Source of the DNA: Treponema sp.
Lineage (GTDB): Bacteria > Spirochaetota > Spirochaetia > Treponematales > Breznakiellaceae
Length of the DNA: 53,963 bases
Assembly: GCA_031280125.1 (NCBI GenBank)
Contig: JAITHE010000111.1
Location: forward strand, 1 to 53,963
Direction of reading: 5' to 3'
In this document: piece after piece, positions 18,065 to 26,339 of the stretch
Position numbering within the stretch: the first letter of the stretch is position 1
Layout of the letters: every line of letters starts with the position of its first letter
Position numbers and translations under genes: made by a program
The notes under the pieces: generated by a model
Told to the model about the DNA's origin: nothing
The model's input: the letters and a program-made list of their open reading frames with translations, nothing else
Databases searched by the model: none

Positions 18065-18863
18065 CCTCGGCTCCGCCGGATTGGGCCTGCGTAATATCAA
18101 ACTGATCGTTGCCTATGACGGAACAGCTTATTCAGGATGGCAGCGCCAGACGATCCGGCTGCGCCGGGACAGAAACCGGAAGGATCCGGCGGCGGGGCAG
18201 GGCCGGACGATCCAGGGGGAGATTGAAACCGTCCTGGAAAAGATTCACCGGCATCCGGTGGTTCTTACTGGATCGGGCCGCACTGATGCGGGGGTTCACG
18301 CCCGGGGCCAAACCGCCAACTTTTTTACGGATATACAAAACATGGCGGCCCTCCGTTTTGTCCCCGCCCTTAACGGCCTTCTTCCCTGGGATATACGGAT
18401 TCTGGACGCCCGGGAAGCGCCGCCGTCTTTTCACGCCCGCTTTGACGCCCGGTCCAGGCTTTACCGGTATTTTTTTGTTCCCCGCCGACGGGCCCTTCCC
18501 TGGGAACTGCGCTATGCCTTGCCTCTCTGCCGCCGTCCGGACCTTGCCCTTTTGAATCGTTACTGCCGTTTTCTCCGGGGCGAAATGGACTGTAGAATTT
18601 TTGCTTCCTCTGGAGAAGCCGCCCGGTCCCGGTATATTTACGGCGCATCCTTTTTCGCGGAAGGGGACCGGATCGTTTTTGAAATCCGGGCCAACGCTTT
18701 TTTGTGGAAGATGGTTCGCTCCGCTGCGGGGACGCTTCTTTTTTACGGGGATAAGGGCTTGGATCCCCGGGAAGTCCGGGAACGTATCTTGTCGGGGAAG
18801 CGGGAGCTGGCCGGACCAACCTTACCCCCGGCGGGGCTTTTCCTCTGGCATATTGCATACTAG
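18057..18863 (+). CDS. truA: tRNA pseudouridine(38-40) synthase
   Basis: NIKLIVAYDGTAYSGWQRQ, GSGRTDAGVHARGQTANF, FVPRRRALPWE; start at 18057 overlaps the preceding gene. Confidence 0.94.
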   Translation: MISLGSAGLGLRNIKLIVAYDGTAYSGWQRQTIRLRRDRNRKDPAAGQGRTIQGEIETVLEKIHRHPVVLTGSGRTDAGVHARGQTANFFTDIQNMAALRFVPALNGLLPWDIRILDAREAPPSFHARFDARSRLYRYFFVPRRRALPWELRYALPLCRRPDLALLNRYCRFLRGEMDCRIFASSGEAARSRYIYGASFFAEGDRIVFEIRANAFLWKMVRSAAGTLLFYGDKGLDPREVRERILSGKRELAGPTLPPAGLFLWHIAY

Positions 18864-18864
18864 G

Positions 18865-18999
18865 GTTGTTCGGAAACTTCAGTTTCAGAACAACTTCCGT
18901 TAAAAACGCAGGTTTCGCAGCCCGCGTAATCCAAAGGATTGACGCGGCGGGAAACTGCAAGGATTTGTTTGGAAACCCCACGGGTTTCCAAACAAATCC
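18865..18999. repeat. Array of three consecutive hairpins filling the truA/rsmB-like intergenic gap
   Basis: (a) 18865-18894 GTTGTTC-g-GAAAC-ttca-GTTTC-a-GAACAAC; (b) 18908-18958 GCAGGTTTC...CCGCGTAATCC-aaa-GGATTgACGCGG...GAAACTGC; (c) 18961-18999 perfect 18-bp stem GGATTTGTTTGGAAACCC-cac-GGGTTTCCAAACAAATCC. Confidence 0.75.
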
Positions 19000-19000
19000 A

Positions 19001-19813
19001 CTAGCTTTTTCTGAACCGGGCCGTATAGAGAGGGCCCGCGCCTCCGGATAAATCGGGCAGGATGATCCGTCCGTATGCCGTTTCCTCCCCTTCGGTAAAA
19101 TCGAGCCGGTCCAGCGTGCAGGATCCTCCCGGGCCGCCGTATTTTTCCATAAGCCGCCGGACAACGCCGTCGTTTTCATCCGGAGACAGGGCACAGGTGG
19201 CGTAGACCAGGGAACCGCCGGGCCGGAGGAGGAGAAAGGCCGCGGAAAGGAGAGCCCACTGGCGGTGGGCCAAAAACTTCGGACGGGCCGCCGTCCATGC
19301 CCCCAGGGCCCTTTGATCCCGGATAACGTGGCGTTCACTGGAACAAGGGGCGTCCAGCAGGACGGCGGCGAACCGTTCCCTGCCGCCTTTCCGGCCCGCC
19401 TCTGCGGCGGCGTCAAAGCCCGAAACTTTTACCGTTCCTCTTTTTTCCGGGGGCAGATGCCCGTCCAGGACCAGTGCAAGCCGCCGCCTTCTCCGGGCGG
19501 ATAATTCGTTGGCCACAAGAACTGCGCCGCTCCCCATACGGGAAGCGATGATCAGGGCTTTTCCTCCGGGAGCGGCGCAGGCATCCAGGATCAGGGGCGG
19601 TTCCTCCTCTTTCCCTGCGGCTTCCGCCATATCCGGCGGAAGCCGCAGGGAAAGGGCGGCCAGTACGGAAGCCCTATCCAAATAGTAGGGAGAGCGAAGC
19701 CCGTCTCCATAGAGAATTCCGGCGCCAGGTTCCAGAAGCCCTTGGCGGAGCCCTTCCCAGCGGTTTTTGTAGATTCCCCGGTAATATGCTTCAAAGGCCG
19801 GGTTGATAATCAT
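19001..19813 (-). CDS. RsmB/NOL1/NOP2/Sun-type RNA (cytosine-C5) methyltransferase
   Basis: LILDACAAPGGKALIIASRM, VLLDAPCSSERHV, GGSLVYATCALSPDENDGVV. Confidence 0.93.
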   Translation of the reverse strand: MIINPAFEAYYRGIYKNRWEGLRQGLLEPGAGILYGDGLRSPYYLDRASVLAALSLRLPPDMAEAAGKEEEPPLILDACAAPGGKALIIASRMGSGAVLVANELSARRRRRLALVLDGHLPPEKRGTVKVSGFDAAAEAGRKGGRERFAAVLLDAPCSSERHVIRDQRALGAWTAARPKFLAHRQWALLSAAFLLLRPGGSLVYATCALSPDENDGVVRRLMEKYGGPGGSCTLDRLDFTEGEETAYGRIILPDLSGGAGPLYTARFRKS

Positions 19814-20174
19814 TCAGTGGTTTTTTTGAAAGATCCTGCATTTTTTTCAAGGTTTCCGGCGAAAGGACATGCTCCATTTTACAGGCGTCCCTTTCGGCGG
19901 TCTGAGCGTTGACCCCCACCACCCGGACCAGAAAATCTGTTAGAAAATGGTGGCGCTTCCGTATTTCCGCTGCCTTCTGCCTTCCCCGCTGGGTAAGGCT
20001 TACCCCCTGATAATGGCCGTGTTCCACCAGGCCCTGCTTTTCCAGCGTTTTTACAGCACTTAAAACCGAAGGCTTGGAAACCCCCAGCCGGGCGGCAATA
20101 TCCGTTACCCGGACGGCCCCATCATCGGAAAGGAAACTTACCATCTCAAGATAATCTTCCAGAGATTCGGTCAT
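19791..20174 (-). CDS. DtxR/MntR family metal-dependent transcriptional regulator
   Basis: MTESLEDYLEMVSFLSDDGAVRVTDIAARLGVSKPSVLSAVKTLEKQGLV (wHTH) and ERDACKMEHVLSPETLKKM metal-binding/dimerisation region. The ORF opens at 20276; MTESL at 20174 is the likely start. Confidence 0.9.
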   Translation of the reverse strand: MTESLEDYLEMVSFLSDDGAVRVTDIAARLGVSKPSVLSAVKTLEKQGLVEHGHYQGVSLTQRGRQKAAEIRKRHHFLTDFLVRVVGVNAQTAERDACKMEHVLSPETLKKMQDLSKKPLNDYQPGL

Positions 20175-20349
20175 TATTACAGTATCCGCCTCATCGGCGG
20201 TCTTGTCTAGTGTTTTGTGGTATCTGAAATTGTTTTGACTGGATGGGAGGAGTTCTTCATTTGGAAGGGGGGGCATACCCGGGAATACCCAAGAAGTTGC
20301 TTTTCCGGAAAGCTATGTGGAGGAAGGAATCATTCAAGGGACGGGCATA

Positions 20350-22398
20350 TCACAGCAGATGTACCGGATCCACATCGGCTTCGACGTACACCGCCGGGTC
20401 CTTTTCCGCCTCGTACAGGTGCAGTGCCGACGAGGCCGCCCGGTGGAGGGGGCCCATCCGCCTTCCCCGGAGGAGAATGTGCCGGCGATAGTTCCCGTTT
20501 TGGATGCCGATGGGACATTCCGCGGGACCAAGGATCTCGTCCTCCGGTACCAGGAGGGGAACAGCCAGGGCGGCCAGCCGGGCGGCAGCCCTTTGAACCT
20601 TTGCTTCCTTTCGGGACCGGAGGGTAAAACGGATCAGCCGGGTATAGGGGGGGAAGCCCAGGATCTCCCGCTGGGCCAGTTCGTTTTCATAAAAACCATC
20701 CACATTAAGGGAGCAGGCTTCCCGGATTGCCGGATCCTGCTCCCGCAGGGTCTGGACGATAACCCGGCCGTCGGGAAAGTAACGCCCCGCCCGGCCCGCC
20801 ACCTGGACAATAAGGGAAAAGGTCCGTTCCGCCGCCCGGAAATCCGGCAGATGGAGCCCCGTATCGGCAAAGACCACCCCCACCAGACGTACCCCGGGAA
20901 AGTTAAGTCCCTTGGCTACCATCTGGGTTCCCAGCAGGATGTCGATTCCTCCGGCCCTGAAAACTTCAAGGATTTCCTGGAGACTTCCCTTTCTTCCGGT
21001 GGTGTCCGCATCGGCCCGCCGGAACCGCAGATCCGGAAAGGTTTTTTGTACCTCCTCCTCAATAAACTCGGTACCGAAACCGCTGAAGGAAGCCTCCAGG
21101 GAACCGCACTGGGGGCAGGCCGGCGGGGGCGGCGTTTCGTAGCCGCAGTAGTGGCACACCGCCCGGTTCCGGCTTTTGTGGTAGGTGAGGGATACCGAAC
21201 AGCGTTTACAGGAGAGTTCAAAGCCGCAGCTGCGGCAGTGGTAAAAGTAGGCGAAGCCCCGGCGGTTCAAAAAAAGGATTGTCTGTCTCCCCATCCGGGC
21301 GGTGGCACGGATCTCCTCTTTTAGTTCCGCCGAAAGGCACCCTTCGGTTTTCTCGATACCCACGGGGATGATCTCAGGGGGCTTGCCCCCGGAAAGCCGC
21401 CGGGTCAGGGTAAAGCGCCGGAGGCTTCCTTCTTTCATCAGTTTCCAGGCTTCCGCCGAAGGGGTGGCAGAACCAAGGAGCAGCAACGCCCCTTCACCGG
21501 CGCAGCGGCGCATGGCAATCTGCCGGGCGTGATAGCGGGGGGTATTCCCCGATTTGTAGGAACCGTCGTGTTCCTCATCGATGATGATGAGTCCCAGGTT
21601 TTCCGCCGGGGCAAAGACCGCGCTTCGGGGACCGGCCACGATCCGCCGTTCCCCCCGGCGGATCCGCATCCATTCGGTAAGCCGCTCGCTTCCGGTCATC
21701 GCCGAATGGAAGGCCGCCGCAGCGGAACCGAAACGGCGGCGGATCAGACTTGCCGTCTGGTGGGTCAGAGAAATTTCCGGTACCAGGTAGATCACCGCCT
21801 TCCCCGCCGCCAGCACCCGTTCCGCCAACCGGAGGAATACCTCGGTCTTGCCCGATCCGGTAATACCGTAAAGGTAGGCCATGGCGGCGCCGGACCGCCC
21901 TGTTTTCAGCGGGTCCGCCGGCGTGATTTCCGCCAGGGCGGCGAGTCCCTCCAGGGCCTCCCGCTGTTCACAGGAAAGGACCGGTTCCCCGTCTTCCGTT
22001 TCATCGGAAAAGTGGGTGTAGTTTCCGGCCCGCCGCCCCGAAGGGATCATCGCCGCCAGGGCTTCCCCGGGACCGCAGAGATAGTAGGAGGCCATCCACC
22101 GGGCCAGTTCCAGATCCCGCGGACCAAAAATAGGTTCCTGGTCTACCACCCGGCGGATGGCTTTTATGGTTCCCTCTTCAAGTCCCTGCGGAGCCCCGGC
22201 GCTAAGGCCCACCACGTAACCCAGAATTTCCCGCCTGCCAAAGGGGGCCATAACCCTCTTTCCCGGCGCGGCCTGGCCCTTTTCATCCGCCCGGTAGGTA
22301 AAGGACCGGGCAAGGGGAATATCAAACACCACGTCGAGATAGGCGGAGGCCGCCTCATCGGCCCGGAGAGATGTCCCGTTTGCCTGGCCGGGGATCAT
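20350..22398 (-). CDS. priA: Primosomal protein N' (replication restart helicase PriA)
   Basis: YLYGITGSGKTEVFLRL, LIIIDEEHDGSYKSGNTPRYHARQIA, multiple Cys zinc-binding motif CRSCGFELSCKRCSVSLTYH...CHYCG, LLGTQMVAKGLNFPGV. Confidence 0.96.
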   Translation of the reverse strand: MIPGQANGTSLRADEAASAYLDVVFDIPLARSFTYRADEKGQAAPGKRVMAPFGRREILGYVVGLSAGAPQGLEEGTIKAIRRVVDQEPIFGPRDLELARWMASYYLCGPGEALAAMIPSGRRAGNYTHFSDETEDGEPVLSCEQREALEGLAALAEITPADPLKTGRSGAAMAYLYGITGSGKTEVFLRLAERVLAAGKAVIYLVPEISLTHQTASLIRRRFGSAAAAFHSAMTGSERLTEWMRIRRGERRIVAGPRSAVFAPAENLGLIIIDEEHDGSYKSGNTPRYHARQIAMRRCAGEGALLLLGSATPSAEAWKLMKEGSLRRFTLTRRLSGGKPPEIIPVGIEKTEGCLSAELKEEIRATARMGRQTILFLNRRGFAYFYHCRSCGFELSCKRCSVSLTYHKSRNRAVCHYCGYETPPPPACPQCGSLEASFSGFGTEFIEEEVQKTFPDLRFRRADADTTGRKGSLQEILEVFRAGGIDILLGTQMVAKGLNFPGVRLVGVVFADTGLHLPDFRAAERTFSLIVQVAGRAGRYFPDGRVIVQTLREQDPAIREACSLNVDGFYENELAQREILGFPPYTRLIRFTLRSRKEAKVQRAAARLAALAVPLLVPEDEILGPAECPIGIQNGNYRRHILLRGRRMGPLHRAASSALHLYEAEKDPAVYVEADVDPVHLL

Positions 22399-23237
22399 AG
22401 GGGCGTTTCCGCCATCCGGGCCGCATAGTCCCCGTCCAGTTCACAGAGCTTTTCCCTGAGGAGTTTCAAATCCTCCCAGACCGGGGCCTTGAGGCTTTCA
22501 TCTCTGAGCAGAGCGCTGGGATGAAAGGTGGGAATCAGGGGGATGTCGAAGGATCCGTCCATCAAAAAGGTCCCCTGGAACCGGGTCCATGTTCCCCTGA
22601 GCCGGGTGATCCCCTGGGAGCTGTCTAGGAGGGTTTTAGCGGCGGTGTTCCCCGCGGCGAGGATTATTTTGGGCCGGAGGAGCTTTATCTGCCGGACCAG
22701 GAAGGGTACACAGGCGGCCGTTTCGTCAGGCTGGGGATTACGGTTTCCCGGGGGACGGCATTTGACAATGTTGGCGATATGGCAGTTATTGCCCCGGGAA
22801 AGGCCGATCTTTCCCCGGGAATCGAGCATACGGTCCAAAAGCTGCCCCGCCCGGCCCACAAAGGGCCTGCCCGAAGAATCCTCATCGGCGCCCGGTCCCT
22901 CGCCAATCACCATAACCAAGGGCCGGGAAACCCCCTCGCCGGGTACGGTGTTAGTCCGGGTTGTACAAAGTCCGCAGCGTTTGCAGCGGGAAACCTCGGC
23001 GGCCACCGCTTCCAGGGAATCCCCGTTTTCCACCCGTCCGTCCGGCGCGGTTTCTTCATCTCCGGTAAAGCGGTTATTCCCCGGCCCGGATCCCCGCGAA
23101 ACGGCGTATTCCCGGGGATCCCCTTCCCTGTCGTCTTTGAAGGCGTATTTTCCCCTTTCCCGCCGGAATCCGCCGGAAAGGTAATCCCCCGCCAGGTCGA
23201 GAAACGCGGCGGCGCCGGCCTTTTCTTCTTTGGTCAT
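22395..23237 (-). CDS. Uracil-DNA glycosylase, family 4-like
   Basis: CKRCGLCTTRTNTVPGEGVSRPLVMVIGEGPGADEDSSGRPFVGRAGQLLDRML, NCHIANIVKCRPPGNRNP, TFHPSALLRDESLK. Confidence 0.94.
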   Translation of the reverse strand: MTKEEKAGAAAFLDLAGDYLSGGFRRERGKYAFKDDREGDPREYAVSRGSGPGNNRFTGDEETAPDGRVENGDSLEAVAAEVSRCKRCGLCTTRTNTVPGEGVSRPLVMVIGEGPGADEDSSGRPFVGRAGQLLDRMLDSRGKIGLSRGNNCHIANIVKCRPPGNRNPQPDETAACVPFLVRQIKLLRPKIILAAGNTAAKTLLDSSQGITRLRGTWTRFQGTFLMDGSFDIPLIPTFHPSALLRDESLKAPVWEDLKLLREKLCELDGDYAARMAETPL

Positions 23238-23274
23238 CGTATCACTTACCGGTTACTATACACCGGTTTTTATG

Positions 23275-24264
23275 ATCAGTATAGTAAAGGCTATGAGGAA
23301 AGTTATTCTTGACTGCGACCCCGGTCATGACGATGCCTTTGCGATTATGCTGGCGGTCCGGCATCTGGAGGTGCTGGGAATAACCGGCATCGGCGGCAAC
23401 TGTGTCATCGAAAACGTAACCCGCAACGCCCTGAAGATTCTGGAACTTATCGGCAGGCCCGGTATCCCCGTGTACCGGGGTCATTCCCGGCCTCTGGTAA
23501 CGGAACTGGTTACGGCTCCCCAGTTTCACGGAAAGAGCGGCCTCGACGGCCCTGAACTTCCCGAGCCTGCCGCCAAAGTACGGGATGGACACGGCGTTGA
23601 TTTTATCATCGACACCCTTAAGTCCGTGGATGGCGTAACCCTCATCGCCACCGGGCCCCTGACCAACATTGCCGCGGCGCTTAACCGTGCGCCGGAGATT
23701 GCCGCCCGGATCACCGAAATCAGCATCATGGGCGGATCGGCCAGCTTCGGTAACTGGACCCCCGCGGCGGAATTTAACATCTTTGTTGATCCCGAAGCGG
23801 CCTACCGGGTTTTTAATGCCGGGCTCCATATTAAGATGTGCGGTCTCAACCTGACCCGCCAGTGCCGCATTACCCGGGAAGAGGCGGACCGGATCCGGAG
23901 CATTCCCACCAAAACCGCCGCGGCGGCCGCGGAGCTTTTGGGCTTTTACCTCCGTTCCAGCGAGAAAGTCCAGGGCGTTCCCGGCGCGGATCTTCACGAT
24001 CCCTGTGCCGCAGCCTGGATCATCGATCCTTCCCTGGTTAAGGGAATCCCCATGCACGTTACCGTGGAACTTAAGGGTGAATTTACCCGGGGTATGACGG
24101 TCTGCGATTACCGCCATACCCGGGGGAGTGATCCCCTGCGGGACATCTGCCACGAGCCCTCCGCGGCCCCCCTGGGAGAAAAGCCCAATGCCGAAGTTGG
24201 GGTGGAACTGGACAGGGAAGGTTTTTTTAGGCTCCTCTTCGATACCCTGGCCGGGTATCCCTGA
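23275..24264 (+). CDS. Inosine/uridine-preferring nucleoside hydrolase family protein
   Basis: KVILDCDPGHDDAFAIMLAVRHLEVLGIT, PLTNIAAAL, GGSASFGNWTPAAEFNIFVDPEAA, HDPCAAAWI. The ORF opens at 23230 with a likely start at 23275 or 23293. Confidence 0.94.
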   Translation: MSIVKAMRKVILDCDPGHDDAFAIMLAVRHLEVLGITGIGGNCVIENVTRNALKILELIGRPGIPVYRGHSRPLVTELVTAPQFHGKSGLDGPELPEPAAKVRDGHGVDFIIDTLKSVDGVTLIATGPLTNIAAALNRAPEIAARITEISIMGGSASFGNWTPAAEFNIFVDPEAAYRVFNAGLHIKMCGLNLTRQCRITREEADRIRSIPTKTAAAAAELLGFYLRSSEKVQGVPGADLHDPCAAAWIIDPSLVKGIPMHVTVELKGEFTRGMTVCDYRHTRGSDPLRDICHEPSAAPLGEKPNAEVGVELDREGFFRLLFDTLAGYP

Positions 24265-25142
24265 TGCCCGCGGTTGTCATCGACGGAAAAGAGGCGGCCC
24301 GTAAAAAACTGGAGGAGGCCGCCGCCGGCGCAGCGGCGCTGAAAAAACGAGGACTTGTTCCCTGTTTGGCGGTAATCCTGGCGGGGGACAACCCGGCGAG
24401 TCTTTCCTATGTGGCAGGAAAGGAAAAGGCCCTGGCCGAAGCGGGAATGGAAAGCAGGAATTTCAGGTTCCCCGGGGAAATTTCCGAGGAACGGATTCTG
24501 GCCCTTATCGCTGAACTTAACGCCGACAGATCCGTCCACGGAATCCTTGTCCAGCGTCCCCTGCCGGGACATATACGGGAAGACCGGATCATCGCCGCTC
24601 TGGATCCCGCCAAGGACGTGGACGGCTTTCATCCCCTTTCGGTGGGAAACATGATCCTGGGCCGGAGAGCTTTTTTGCCCTGTACCCCCCGGGGTGTGTT
24701 GACCCTGCTTAAGGAAATGAAGATACCCACCGGGGGGGCCCACGCGGTAGTAGTGGGCCGTTCCAACATTGTGGGAAGGCCCCTGGCGAATCTTCTTGCC
24801 AGCCGGGAGATCAACGCCACCGTTACGGTCTGCCACACGGGAAGCGGGGACCTGGGCCGTTATACCCGGGAGGCGGACATCCTTATCGCCGCGGCGGGAG
24901 CGCCCGGTCTTATTACCGCTCCCATGGTCAAGGCCGGCGCGGCGGTCATTGACGTGGGAGTTAACCGTCTTCCCGACGGATCCGCCAAAAAAGGTTACCG
25001 CCTTACGGGGGATGTGGATTTTCATGGTGTCGTGGAAAGGGCGTCGTTTATTACGCCGGTTCCCGGCGGAGTGGGTCCCATGACCGTGGCCATGCTCCTC
25101 CTGAACCTGCTGGAAGCCGCCGCTGAAAACGCCGGATCATGA
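24264..25142 (+). CDS. folD: Bifunctional methylenetetrahydrofolate dehydrogenase/cyclohydrolase
   Basis: GDNPASLSYVAGKEKA, HGILVQRPLPGHI, PAKDVDGFHP, PCTPRGVLTLL, VVVGRSNIVGRPLANLL, GGVGPMTVAMLL. Confidence 0.96.
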   Translation: MPAVVIDGKEAARKKLEEAAAGAAALKKRGLVPCLAVILAGDNPASLSYVAGKEKALAEAGMESRNFRFPGEISEERILALIAELNADRSVHGILVQRPLPGHIREDRIIAALDPAKDVDGFHPLSVGNMILGRRAFLPCTPRGVLTLLKEMKIPTGGAHAVVVGRSNIVGRPLANLLASREINATVTVCHTGSGDLGRYTREADILIAAAGAPGLITAPMVKAGAAVIDVGVNRLPDGSAKKGYRLTGDVDFHGVVERASFITPVPGGVGPMTVAMLLLNLLEAAAENAGS

Positions 25143-25963
25143 AAAAACCGATCCTCGCCGACGTACAAAGCAGTGCCGATACCCGGGACATTCCCCTTGC
25201 CAAGGTGGGAGTCAAAGGGCTGGAGTATCCCATCCAAGTGCTGGACAGGGTCAACAAGGTTCAGCATACCACGGGCCGGGCGGACCTCTATGCGAATCTT
25301 CCCCGGTATTTCAAGGGAACCCACATGAGCCGTTTTGTGGAGATCTTCCACCGCCACCGGGGGAATCTTTCCATGCCCCGGTTTCTCGACATGCTGGGGG
25401 AGATCATCGCGGAGCTGGAAGCCGCGTCGGCCTATGGGGTTCTGGAATTTCCCTATTTTCTTGAAAAAACCGCCCCTGTTTCCGGCCTGCCGGGGATTAT
25501 GTCCTACCGCTGCCGCTACCAGGGCCGGGTAGACTGTTCCGGCGCCGCCGAAGGCATGCAAAAGCATTTTACCGTATCGGTCTCGGTGCCGGTTACCACG
25601 GTCTGTCCCTGTTCTAAGGCCATCGCCGACCGGGGGGCCCACAACCAGCGGGGAATCGTTACGGTAGAACTGGAGCTGGGTCCTTTTTTTTGGATAGAGG
25701 ATATTGTTTCCCTGGTGGAAAAAGCCGCCTCCAGTCCGGTTTATTCCATGCTCAAGCGGGAGGATGAAAAGTATCTTACCGAGCAGGCCTATGACAATCC
25801 CAAGTTTGTGGAGGATCTGGTCAGGGACGTATACCTGGAACTGCAGAAACTCGGTACGTTCAGCCGCTTTTGGGTGGAGGCGGAAAATTTTGAAAGCATC
25901 CACAACCACAGTGCCTTTGCTAGGGCGGAATGTGGACAGTATACCAGGGATTATACTAATTAA
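25139..25963 (+). CDS. folE2: GTP cyclohydrolase I type B
   Basis: MKKPILADVQSSADTRDIPLAKVGVKGLEYPIQVLD, VPVTTVCPCSKAIADRGAHNQRG, AENFESIHNHSAFA. Confidence 0.95.
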   Translation: MKKPILADVQSSADTRDIPLAKVGVKGLEYPIQVLDRVNKVQHTTGRADLYANLPRYFKGTHMSRFVEIFHRHRGNLSMPRFLDMLGEIIAELEAASAYGVLEFPYFLEKTAPVSGLPGIMSYRCRYQGRVDCSGAAEGMQKHFTVSVSVPVTTVCPCSKAIADRGAHNQRGIVTVELELGPFFWIEDIVSLVEKAASSPVYSMLKREDEKYLTEQAYDNPKFVEDLVRDVYLELQKLGTFSRFWVEAENFESIHNHSAFARAECGQYTRDYTN

Positions 25964-25973
25964 AGGGGGCGTT

Positions 25974-26339
25974 ATGAATGATATTATATCCTCCGGGGAA
26001 TTGACAAAGCGGGCTCTACGGGCCGCCGGGGGCATTGCGGGGGGCATTGTTTTAACGATCCTCGGCGCGCTGCCGCTGGTATTCGCCGCTGCTGCCGGGG
26101 GTATCCTGGGTATTTTGGGAATCGGCGCTCTGGCCTCAAAGGATCCGGGGGACGTTTTCCCCGGCGCCGTCTGCCTAGGGGCGGGGATCCTGGGGATCCT
26201 TGCCAAGCTGCCCCTGCTGGGAGGACTTGCCGGAAAGGCGCTGGTTTTGGGCGCCCTGGCTCTTTTGGGCATGGGGATCTGGAACGGAGTTAAGTTTATC
26301 CTGGGTCTGAAAAGCCGCTCCCGGGCTGCGGGGGAATGA
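25974..26339 (+). CDS. Small Gly/Ala-rich membrane protein, hypothetical
   Basis: MNDIISSGELTKRALRAAGGIAGGIVLTILGALPLVFAAAAGG...; hydrophobic helices. Internal ATG of the tracked 25704 ORF, preceded by the purine-rich stretch aaaggggg. Confidence 0.7.
   Translation: MNDIISSGELTKRALRAAGGIAGGIVLTILGALPLVFAAAAGGILGILGIGALASKDPGDVFPGAVCLGAGILGILAKLPLLGGLAGKALVLGALALLGMGIWNGVKFILGLKSRSRAAGE

Noticed and set aside
18370-19416. 348-aa minus-strand ORF spanning truA and the rsmB-like gene
   Set aside because: Overlaps two supported genes and the hairpin region; Pro/Ser/Arg-rich with no domain.
20317-21324. 335-aa plus-strand ORF antisense to priA
   Set aside because: PriA on the minus strand has full helicase and zinc motifs. 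The antisense product is low-complexity.
23248-23268. ACCGGT-8 nt-ACCGGT pair between the divergent UDG and nucleoside hydrolase genes as an operator
   Set aside because: Short self-palindromic words in a CCGG-rich genome; not distinguishable from background without comparative data.
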